From an uncultured Lachnospiraceae bacterium (GTDB lineage: Bacteria > Bacillota > Clostridia > Lachnospirales > Lachnospiraceae), in the NCBI GenBank assembly GCA_910585395.1, contig CAJUCK010000081.1, positions 1 to 9,221 of the forward strand: 9,221 nucleotides of DNA, given 5' to 3'. Shown here piece after piece: positions 1 through 6,657 of the stretch. The notes under the pieces were generated by a model. It was not told the origin of the DNA, did no database searches, and was given only the letters and a program-made list of their open reading frames with translations. Numbering within the stretch: the stretch's first letter is position 1; every line of letters begins with the position of its first letter. The position numbers were made by a program, and so were the translations under genes.

Positions 1-3000
1 CTTAATAGATTTTCCTACATTTAGCTTCACACTGTTCGGCTGTTTTATCTCTGGTTTTGTCTGTGTTCCAGGATCAGGCTGTGGTTTTGGCGGTTCCTGT
101 ACCTGCTTTTCCGTTAAAGGTATTTTTATTACATTTACAGAATAAGCGGGAAGAATATACATGATCTGGTTATTTACAATTTCCTCGCTATTTACAGAAG
201 GAGCGATTACCTCTTTGCCAATAAGATTTGCATCATTTAACCCTCCTGTAAGCACCTGGACTTCTGCTTTTTCTTCTGTAGTAAGATTCTTCAAGTTCAG
301 CTGAATTCCTTTTTTCTTTCTATCTGGATTTACAAGTTTTACATATACATTTTTGTCATCTTTATTTACAACCTGGTAAATATCTGTCTGATATTGATTT
401 AAAGCACTGGAAAAATTATACTTTGAAGTCCCTGAACTTCCAATCTTTGTACTTGTATAATTCGCCTCCAATTTTCCATTAGCTCCAAAATTAAAAGTGA
501 CATTCATAGGATCATTTGTCTGAATCGTATTTAATTTTTCCTTATTATAATGTTTATTGGCATAATTATTTCCCAGAATTTTTGTGGTAAGCTCTGTCCG
601 CCCTCTCTCTGGTCTGGTAACCTCCATATAAGTACCTGCTCCATCTTTCCCCATATTGTACCAGTAATACTGGTCTTCATGTCCAGCTCCAATGACAAAT
701 CCGCCGGTTCCAGAGGTCTTCACTGCTCCTTTTACTTCAATCCGGAAATTCTTCCATTTATCAGTCAATGCTTTGGGAAGATATACTGCATTCACGCCGC
801 TGGTTCCAGAAAACGTAAGTTTTCCGTCTTTAATTGAGAAATTGTTTCCACTTCCCTGGCTGCCAAATTGTGTCCATCCGTTAGAATTATCGTTAAAATC
901 ATCCACCAGAATGGTATTTCCTTTTTCGTCGTATACAGTTACTTTCTCAATATATCCCTCTGAAGAATTGGTTCCCAAAATTGGGCTTCCATAATTACTG
1001 TAATCTTTTTCCTGATATTTCAATTCAGTTCCAATTAAATCTGTACCATAATTATTTGCAAACATCTGCTGTACATAATAATTAGTAGATTTGGCTGTAT
1101 TGAACTCATCAAAATAAATCAAATCATGGCTCCAGCTTAAACTTCCTACCTTATAGAGCAGAGGAGCATAAGATATATTTGTCACTACATCTGCATTCCG
1201 TTCCAGCCCTGTAATGTAACATGCCTCTGCCAATGCTGTATTATATTTATTATCATTCTTAACAGCATATTCACCTACAAATACATTACTTCCGCCCTGA
1301 TTTGTACGCTGATAATAATCGTAACGGTCAGATTGATTATACATAAATGATTCTGACTCATAATAATGTTCGTCTACAAGAGTTTGTCCTGGCATCGTCT
1401 GTGCCAGACGGTCATAAGCATATTCCAAATCGTTTCCGGTAGACGTCGGTCCGGCGCTTGATATAATGTTTAGTTCATGTCCTGGATAATTTCTCTTTGC
1501 GTATTCTTCCACTTTTTCTTTTATTACGTCAAAGTTATCAAAATACTTTGCCTGAAGATTTTCATTTCCAATTCCAAGATATTTCAAGTTAAATGGCTGA
1601 GGATGACCGTTTTCTACCCTCTTTTTTGCCCATTCATTATTAGACGCGTCACCCCAGCAGTAATCCAGCAGATCGGTTGCCATATCAATAAATTTCTGCA
1701 AATCTTCACCTGTCTTTGCATTTACATCTTTTGTCTCATACTGACACAGAACACCCGCGCTCATAATTGGAAATGGCTCCATATTAAAATCTTCGCACAG
1801 AGACAATAATTCATGATATCCAAATCCATAAGACTGCATATAGCCCCAAGTGCGATTTTTGTTGTTCCAATTTTCCCAGCGATTAGTTACGCTTTTTCTT
1901 GCTTCCAGAGGTCCGATAGAATCTCTCCAGTCATAAAGTCCTTCCCAATTAAACCCTTCTACAATACATCCACCTGGAAAACGCATAAATTTAGGATTTA
2001 GATCCATCATCAAATCCAGAAGATCCTGACGAACTCCTACTCCGCATGCATAATTTTTATTTCCATATCCATAACTGTCATGAGGCACCACAGAAACCAT
2101 ATCAAGCATAAGTTTTTCACTGCTTTTTGCTCCCTCTACCTCAAGCACCAATTTTCCCTTTGTGTTTACCGACACAGTGGAGGTCAATTCTCCTGAAACT
2201 TTTTTCCATGTTCCATCTGCATTCAGCGGGATCTCTTGTTCATTAGTCAAAGTATTTCCACTGGAATCTGTAAGTTTCACTTTTAACTTTCCATGATATC
2301 CCTGTGCCGCCTTTGCAAATACAGAAAAAGTATAAGTACCTGTATTTTTTACAGAATCCACAGGTTTTACAGGCATCGCTGCCCCATTTGGATCACTCTG
2401 AGGAGCAAAGCCCCCGTTATTAAGAGTTACATTTCCAGTAAGAACAGCATAATTGGGATTTGTCTCATTTAAGCTTTCATTCCCTTCTACCTGGAAATTT
2501 TCTTCTGGTGACGCCGTCCAGTGAAGTTTATAATGCGGAATCGTCTCATAACCATTCTCTTTAAAATAATTATTGTCGCTGCCCTTTTGCATATACGCAT
2601 TTTCAAAAGAATAGTTTTTCACCATTTCAGGGTATAGTCCACCATCTGCCGCACTATTGATATCTTCATAAAAAAGACCGTAAAGATTATCACTCAATTT
2701 CTTCGTCACATTATTTCCATCAATATCCATAGAATATTGTGCAAGATTGTCCTTAATACCTGCAATCTGTTTTACTTGTTCTTCATTTAAAGCATTCTTA
2801 TATACCCGAAAATCTTTAAAATCTCCCTGATACAGGGGATCAGAATAATTTGACTTGCCAATATAAGATTGAAGGCTCGTTCCAAAATCGCTGATTTTTC
2901 TGGTAACACTCTGCGTTCCAACAGAATCTCCATCAATATAACAGCTTAAAGAATCTGGACGTATTATAATGGCATAATGCGTCCACACACCATGAAATTC

Positions 3001-3522
3001 CTCTGTCTGAACACTTTCTCTGAGACCTTTCTCTGTCTTGTTAGGCTCTTTTTCATTGACAGAATCTGTCATAACAAGCTTTAAAGTATTGTGATCTTTT
3101 TCACAGGGAACAAAATAATAATAATTTGCTGGTACGTTATTGCTGTTCTTCTTGCTGCCTAAGAAAAACGCAGCAAGCCAGCTGGGTCTTGGATCATTAT
3201 CTTTCAGCCACATAGTAATGGTCAGCGTATCCTGATTATCAAACATACCCTCTGGCAATGTGATAAAAGCAGAATCATCTGCATTTCCCCCAGGCAGAGA
3301 AGCAACTCCATTCTCAACTATTACACCATTTCCAATTACTGCGTCATTATTGTTTCCAGAAGAATCTTTTCCCCCATCTTTAAACTCATAATGCGCCAGC
3401 AGCTCTGTCCCTGCCATCAGATCGCTTTCTGCCCTGACAGTTTCTGCTGTGGGCAGTAATCCTATTAACATTGCTGCTGTTAGAATCAATCCTGTAATGC
3501 GTTTTCGACTTTTTCCTCTCAT
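1..3522 (-). CDS. Secreted multidomain GH51 alpha-L-arabinofuranosidase (3' end missing)
   Basis: Open for 1174 codons with no stop; the C-terminus lies beyond the left edge. The start at 3522 follows an AAAGGAG site (3534-3540). Visible parts: a Sec signal peptide (residues 1-31, basic start, hydrophobic core, VRA cleavage site); a LamG/concanavalin-like domain (about 38-250); the GH51 N-terminal signature NLYGLFYEDIN (279-289); a CBM4/9-like jelly roll (about 345-482); the barrel with FMRFPGGC (512-519), putative acid/base E654 in GNEN, DEHYY (717-721) and putative nucleophile E751 in VFVGEYA. A second jelly-roll-like insert follows (about 874-1035), then the GH51 C-terminal beta-sandwich (to about 1136), a Pro-rich linker (1137-1163) and the beginning of another module. 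The VGEYA and DEHYY motifs resemble the plant-type ASD1 branch of GH51, whose members release L-arabinose from arabinan or arabinoxylan. Substrate is inferred; GH51 also contains other activities. The gene lies 34 bp downstream of an EAL-domain gene and is probably co-transcribed with it. Whether the missing end carries a wall anchor is unknown. Confidence 0.9.
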   Translation of the reverse strand, partial: MRGKSRKRITGLILTAAMLIGLLPTAETVRAESDLMAGTELLAHYEFKDGGKDSSGNNNDAVIGNGVIVENGVASLPGGNADDSAFITLPEGMFDNQDTLTITMWLKDNDPRPSWLAAFFLGSKKNSNNVPANYYYFVPCEKDHNTLKLVMTDSVNEKEPNKTEKGLRESVQTEEFHGVWTHYAIIIRPDSLSCYIDGDSVGTQSVTRKISDFGTSLQSYIGKSNYSDPLYQGDFKDFRVYKNALNEEQVKQIAGIKDNLAQYSMDIDGNNVTKKLSDNLYGLFYEDINSAADGGLYPEMVKNYSFENAYMQKGSDNNYFKENGYETIPHYKLHWTASPEENFQVEGNESLNETNPNYAVLTGNVTLNNGGFAPQSDPNGAAMPVKPVDSVKNTGTYTFSVFAKAAQGYHGKLKVKLTDSSGNTLTNEQEIPLNADGTWKKVSGELTSTVSVNTKGKLVLEVEGAKSSEKLMLDMVSVVPHDSYGYGNKNYACGVGVRQDLLDLMMDLNPKFMRFPGGCIVEGFNWEGLYDWRDSIGPLEARKSVTNRWENWNNKNRTWGYMQSYGFGYHELLSLCEDFNMEPFPIMSAGVLCQYETKDVNAKTGEDLQKFIDMATDLLDYCWGDASNNEWAKKRVENGHPQPFNLKYLGIGNENLQAKYFDNFDVIKEKVEEYAKRNYPGHELNIISSAGPTSTGNDLEYAYDRLAQTMPGQTLVDEHYYESESFMYNQSDRYDYYQRTNQGGSNVFVGEYAVKNDNKYNTALAEACYITGLERNADVVTNISYAPLLYKVGSLSWSHDLIYFDEFNTAKSTNYYVQQMFANNYGTDLIGTELKYQEKDYSNYGSPILGTNSSEGYIEKVTVYDEKGNTILVDDFNDNSNGWTQFGSQGSGNNFSIKDGKLTFSGTSGVNAVYLPKALTDKWKNFRIEVKGAVKTSGTGGFVIGAGHEDQYYWYNMGKDGAGTYMEVTRPERGRTELTTKILGNNYANKHYNKEKLNTIQTNDPMNVTFNFGANGKLEANYTSTKIGSSGTSKYNFSSALNQYQTDIYQVVNKDDKNVYVKLVNPDRKKKGIQLNLKNLTTEEKAEVQVLTGGLNDANLIGKEVIAPSVNSEEIVNNQIMYILPAYSVNVIKIPLTEKQVQEPPKPQPDPGTQTKPEIKQPNSVKLNVGKSIK

Positions 3523-3556
3523 AAATATTACGTCTCCTTTCCTTCTTGACTTTTAT

Positions 3557-5305
3557 TTATTTATGTTGTTTTTCTTTTAAAAGTGCAAAAAACTCCTCTT
3601 CCGGCATTGGTTTAGCATAATAATATCCCTGAACTTGATCACAGCCAATACTCTTTAAAAGTTCTACCTGTTCTCTTGTCTCAACTCCCTCGGCAAGAAG
3701 TCCTAGTTCCAGTTTATCTGCCATTAAAACTACTTGTTCTAGTATCAGTCTTCCTTTTTGAGATACCATCATATTTTCTATAAATTTTTTATCAAGCTTT
3801 ATGACATCAAAAGGAGTCTCCAACAGAATATTAAGTGAAGAATATCCACTTCCAAAATCATCCATCAATAATGTATATCCTTCTTCTTTAAGCTTTAACG
3901 CTTTCGTGCTGATCTGCTGATCATCTGCTGTCTCAGTAATTTCCAGCTCCAAACGCTCTTTGGCAATTCCGCTTCTTTTTATCAAATCAGAAAGAATTTG
4001 AACACACTCATTATCCTGCAGATGAATTCTTGATACATTTACAGAAATAGGAAAGCAGCCGACTCCGGCATTTTCGCATTTTCTAATAAAACGGCAAGCT
4101 TTTTCCCATATATAATAATCCACTTTTTTGATAAACCCATTTTCTTCAATCACAGGAATAAATTCATTTGGATAAATCATCCCACGTTCTGGATTTTTCC
4201 ATCTCACAAGCGCCTCCGCACCAACTATTTCATTTCTGGAAATACTGTATTTTGGCTGAAGATACATCACAAACTGCTGCTCTGCAATGGCTGACTGCAT
4301 ATTTTCTTCTATAAATTTGCGATTATACAAGGATTCCTTAAACTGTTCCTTATAAAACAAAATATTGGCGAGGACATTATTTTTTGCAGCTCTTCTCGCC
4401 ATCGCTGCTCTATCCTCCATCTGTCTAAATTCCATTTCTTTATCTTCTACGGTATAAACACCATAAGATATCTGTATCTTTACATTTTTAAAATTACTGA
4501 TTCTGGAATCAAGCCTCTCTATAAATTCGACCAACTCCTCTTCTCTGTCATATTCTGTGACAACCATAAACACATCACTGCGCAGATTTATAAAATACTG
4601 ATCTCTCTGACAGATTTTTTCTAACTGCTTCTTAATAAATTCTAAAACTTCATCTCCAAATTTTTCTCCATATAAATCATTTACAATCTTAAATTTTCGA
4701 ATATCAAACTTAATAAAGCCAATTCCTTTCACAGAAGAGAACAAAAGGTCATTTACATTTCTTCTAAACTGATGACGTTTCTTTATATTCTCCAGTTCTG
4801 ACCTTATCTCATCGTTTTCTGGAATATCCTCCAAACGAATACTCCTCTCTTCCTTTCTTTCAAAATATTCTTTTAAGATGTCTTCCAATATCTCAATACT
4901 GATACTCATTGCCTGCGGACATTTCCTTAAAATTAAACCTTCTTTGCGTATTTCCGCCATCTCTTTTGGTCTTGAAATATCTTTTCCTAAAATATCCCGG
5001 CAGTCTACCGCACCTTCCATGCCTGTTGTAAATCTTTTCATAAACTCATCTGTTTTTTTATTTCCATAAACTTCCAGTTCTCTGTCCTGAGAATCATAGA
5101 AGCCCAGTGCCATTCCCAGTATAAGGAGAGATGCTGTAATACATCCACAAGTCCCTCCCTGCCGCATTCCTCCTCCGAAACAAGTGCTGATTTTAAAGGC
5201 TGTCTTTAAATCTAAGCCAAAGTCTTCTGCAAATGCTCCAAATAATGCCTGAGAACAGTGATACTGCTGGTGCAGAAGTTTCTCCGCCTTCTCCATGTGC
5301 GTCAT
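3557..5305 (-). CDS. C_GCAxxG_C_C domain fused to degenerate GGDEF and EAL: putative redox/metal-responsive c-di-GMP phosphodiesterase
   Basis: 582 residues, no signal peptide or membrane segment, so probably cytosolic. Residues 1-130 match the C_GCAxxG_C_C family (putative redox or metal-binding proteins): HCSQA (C17), TCFGGGM (C42), GTCGC (C53, C55), DCRDILG (C102) and C129. A charged, probably helical linker (about 131-182) leads to a GGDEF fold (about 185-315). It keeps D201 and N209-D210, but the signature is RSDVF (242-246), so it should not make c-di-GMP. The EAL domain (about 330-578) keeps the expected catalytic and metal ligands: E364 of EALVRW, N423, E455, D482-D483 of DDFGSGYSS, K503, E539 of AEGVE and Q559. 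Hydrolysis of c-di-GMP to pGpG is therefore predicted. The start at 5305 has AAGGA (5315-5319) 9 nt upstream; the second ATG at 5296 would be too far away. Sensing by the cysteine domain is inference from domain order. It probably heads an operon with the arabinofuranosidase gene. Confidence 0.93.
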   Translation of the reverse strand: MTHMEKAEKLLHQQYHCSQALFGAFAEDFGLDLKTAFKISTCFGGGMRQGGTCGCITASLLILGMALGFYDSQDRELEVYGNKKTDEFMKRFTTGMEGAVDCRDILGKDISRPKEMAEIRKEGLILRKCPQAMSISIEILEDILKEYFERKEERSIRLEDIPENDEIRSELENIKKRHQFRRNVNDLLFSSVKGIGFIKFDIRKFKIVNDLYGEKFGDEVLEFIKKQLEKICQRDQYFINLRSDVFMVVTEYDREEELVEFIERLDSRISNFKNVKIQISYGVYTVEDKEMEFRQMEDRAAMARRAAKNNVLANILFYKEQFKESLYNRKFIEENMQSAIAEQQFVMYLQPKYSISRNEIVGAEALVRWKNPERGMIYPNEFIPVIEENGFIKKVDYYIWEKACRFIRKCENAGVGCFPISVNVSRIHLQDNECVQILSDLIKRSGIAKERLELEITETADDQQISTKALKLKEEGYTLLMDDFGSGYSSLNILLETPFDVIKLDKKFIENMMVSQKGRLILEQVVLMADKLELGLLAEGVETREQVELLKSIGCDQVQGYYYAKPMPEEEFFALLKEKQHK

Positions 5306-5346
5306 GTAACACCATCCTTCACTTTTTATAACTTACAAGACAATAC

Positions 5347-5376
5347 ATAGTAAAATTTTAACAAAAAAATAAACAA
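5347..5376 (-). promoter_or_regulatory. Putative sigma-A promoter for the EAL-domain gene
   Basis: Read on the minus strand, TTGTTT (5371-5376) and TACTAT (5347-5352) are separated by 18 bp. They lie 42 bp upstream of the start codon and downstream of the terminator of the preceding gene. The region is very AT-rich, so chance matches are easy; the position between terminator and gene is the main support. Confidence 0.45.
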
Positions 5377-5407
5377 TTGTGAAGTAGACAGCATAATTTT
5401 TTACAAT

Positions 5408-5449
5408 AAAAAAAGGAATAATTTGGAATTTATCATTACAAATTATCCC
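5408..5449 (-). terminator. Rho-independent terminator of the PP-loop gene
   Basis: On the minus strand, GGGATAATTTG (5439-5449) pairs with CAAATTATTCC (5415-5425). This gives an 11-bp stem with one G-U pair and a 13-nt loop, followed directly by seven T (5408-5414). It begins 16 nt after the stop codon of the 5466-6473 gene. It separates that gene from the EAL/GH51 unit downstream. The stem is AT-rich, so read-through is possible. Confidence 0.75.
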
Positions 5450-5454
5450 ATTTC

Positions 5455-5464
5455 TTAGCGCTAA
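5455..5464. repeat. 10-bp perfect palindrome between stop codon and terminator
   Basis: TTAGCGCTAA is a perfect palindrome lying one base past the stop codon of the PP-loop gene and five bases before its terminator stem. It has no loop, so it is more like a protein-binding site than an RNA hairpin. No function can be assigned and chance is possible. Confidence 0.25.
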
Positions 5465-5465
5465 T

Positions 5466-6473
5466 TTAACACCCCGCTCTATTTTTTATACAGATTCTTC
5501 TCATAAAGCGCTGTTCCATCTCTGGCTCAAGTACTCGATACATGTTCCAATCTTCCTTATATTCCTGTTCTGCCTGAGTTAAATTCATTTTACCTTCTCT
5601 CACCATTTCTGCCAGTTCCCCTGTTCGAACTGGGTAGCCATGTTTGACAATGCTGTAATATTCTGCAACAGGATGTGCCCAGCAGTCAGCATGAGGAACA
5701 CTGCTTTTGGGTTTGATCCAGCCAATGTTTTTTTCCAGAAAATCCATCTTTTCTTCATCACTGATATCATGATAAATAAAATAAGAAAGGGAAGTTATTT
5801 CATGTTCCGGCATAAAATCAATACAGCTGTTATTTTCAAGTTTGTCCACAAGTCTTTTGAACATCTGGTATTCAAAAGATTTTAAATCTCTTGATATCTC
5901 AAAAGGTTCTATCCCTTTTATGTTATCTGCTGACTGAAGAATCTGGCTCCTGGTACGGCCATTGACGATAAGTGGAATCCCATACTGTGATGCCAGAAGA
6001 TGGCTGTAATAATGACAAAAATGAAAACATACACTACAGAAATTCTTTATCAGCTTCATACTGGCAGAATAAAACTGTCGCAGTGTAGAATCTTTTACAT
6101 TCACCCATATATGTTCCACATCCAGTTTATCGAGAAGAATCTCAATATTTTTTCTTCCAAATTCTGTCGAAAATCCATTATCCAAAGTATAAGTCAGCAC
6201 TCGAAGGCCATATTTATGCTGAAGCTGGTAAGTAATATACGCACCGTCTTTGCCGCCGCTTAAACCCGTGATACAATCATATTTTGCCCCAGTCTCTGCC
6301 GCTTTTTTCTTAGCCTTTTCTATCTCTTCTTCAAATTGTATCTCTAAAGATTTATAATCTGAAAATACCTCTTTATTATTTTCATAAAATTCGCAGTAAT
6401 TACATACATGATTCTCATTCAATATTATTCCCTGATAATGTTCAGGAAGTCCACATTTTCTGCACTTTTTCAT
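5466..6473 (-). CDS. PP-loop ATPase of the N-acetyl-sugar amidotransferase (WbpG/WbuX-like) family
   Basis: 335 residues, cytosolic. The N-terminus has a zinc-ribbon-like pair of CxxC motifs (C4/C7 and C24/C27) around a short loop, as in WbpG-type proteins. The ATP pyrophosphatase P-loop SGGKDG is at 72-77. A second cysteine group, C146-x2-C149-x3-C153, follows the Rossmann core in the position where the family has a C-x2-C, and NGRTRSQ (171-177) follows a predicted strand. Family members adenylate a carboxylate or amide on a nucleotide sugar and transfer ammonia, giving amide or acetamidino groups in surface glycans. The usual HisH-like glutaminase and HisF-like partners are not in this window, so the ammonia source and substrate are unknown. 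A strong GGAGGG site (6479-6484) sets the start. It is monocistronic on its 3' side (terminator 5408-5449) and divergent from the MBOAT gene. Other PP-loop roles, such as tRNA thiolation, fit the N-terminal motif less well. Confidence 0.8.
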   Translation of the reverse strand: MKKCRKCGLPEHYQGIILNENHVCNYCEFYENNKEVFSDYKSLEIQFEEEIEKAKKKAAETGAKYDCITGLSGGKDGAYITYQLQHKYGLRVLTYTLDNGFSTEFGRKNIEILLDKLDVEHIWVNVKDSTLRQFYSASMKLIKNFCSVCFHFCHYYSHLLASQYGIPLIVNGRTRSQILQSADNIKGIEPFEISRDLKSFEYQMFKRLVDKLENNSCIDFMPEHEITSLSYFIYHDISDEEKMDFLEKNIGWIKPKSSVPHADCWAHPVAEYYSIVKHGYPVRTGELAEMVREGKMNLTQAEQEYKEDWNMYRVLEPEMEQRFMRRICIKNRAGC

Positions 6474-6582
6474 ATCTTCCCTCCATAAATTTTTTCTTTT
6501 ACGTAAATTTAAGATAATCCTTAATTGTGATATAAGTTTGATTTTAAATTCATCAATACAATCTTTCTTTTTACTTTTTCAT

Positions 6583-6611
6583 TTTATCAAACTTGTATCA
6601 TATTTGATAAA
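6583..6611. repeat. Inverted repeat upstream of the MBOAT gene (operator-like)
   Basis: TTTATCAAA (6583-6591) and TTTGATAAA (6603-6611) are perfect 9-bp inverted arms with an 11-nt spacer, 46 bp before the MBOAT start codon. A related element, AAGTTTGAT (6534-6542), is the exact reverse complement of ATCAAACTT (6586-6594). Repeated TTTGAT half-sites in a divergent promoter suggest a regulator-binding site, but the high AT content raises the odds of chance. Confidence 0.35.
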
Positions 6612-6639
6612 TAAGATTAAACTATCGAAAAATAATTGC

Positions 6640-6646
6640 AAAGGAG
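6640..6646 (+). promoter_or_regulatory. Ribosome binding site that sets the MBOAT start
   Basis: AAAGGAG lies 11 nt before the ATG at 6658. The frame stays open upstream to an ATG at 6538, but that start has no purine-rich site and its extra 40 residues do not look like an MBOAT N-terminus. Confidence 0.85.
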
Positions 6647-6657
6647 AAAACAATAAA

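Larger units (their letters stand above)
6474..6657. promoter_or_regulatory. Divergent intergenic region between the PP-loop and MBOAT genes
   Basis: A 184-bp, very AT-rich region that must hold promoters for both directions. No strong consensus stands out. For the minus strand a weak TTGATG/TATATC pair with 16 bp spacing can be read. For the plus strand TTGTAT (6593-6598) is a possible -35 without a convincing -10. The region also holds a 10-bp palindrome TTTACGTAAA (6498-6507) and the inverted repeat listed separately. Confidence 0.5.

Noticed and set aside
550..994. Plus-strand open frames of 95 and 100 codons
   Set aside because: They lie wholly inside the minus-strand GH51 gene, whose protein is recognisable throughout; the plus-strand translations resemble nothing and have no ribosome binding site.
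1477..2001. Plus-strand open frames of 110 and 62 codons
   Set aside because: They are antisense to the GH51 catalytic domain, including the FMRFPGGC and GNEN motifs, and are best explained as shadows of that coding sequence.
3523..3556. Possible terminator or promoter between the EAL and GH51 genes
   Set aside because: The 34-bp gap holds only the GH51 ribosome binding site and no stem-loop with a T-tract.
4878..5069. Plus-strand 63-codon open frame
   Set aside because: It is antisense to the cysteine-domain and linker region of the EAL protein, with no supporting signals.
5306..5465. Possible c-di-GMP riboswitch upstream of the EAL gene
   Set aside because: The region is AT-rich and holds the upstream gene's terminator and a promoter; I see none of the conserved GEMM core sequence, and too little leader remains downstream of the promoter.
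5640..6263. Plus-strand open frames of 81 and 87 codons
   Set aside because: They are antisense to the well-supported PP-loop gene, with no ribosome binding site or recognisable protein.
6538..6657. Upstream ATG that would add 40 residues to the MBOAT protein
   Set aside because: There is no ribosome binding site before it, and it would cover the putative promoter and inverted repeat; the ATG at 6658 has AAAGGAG at good spacing.
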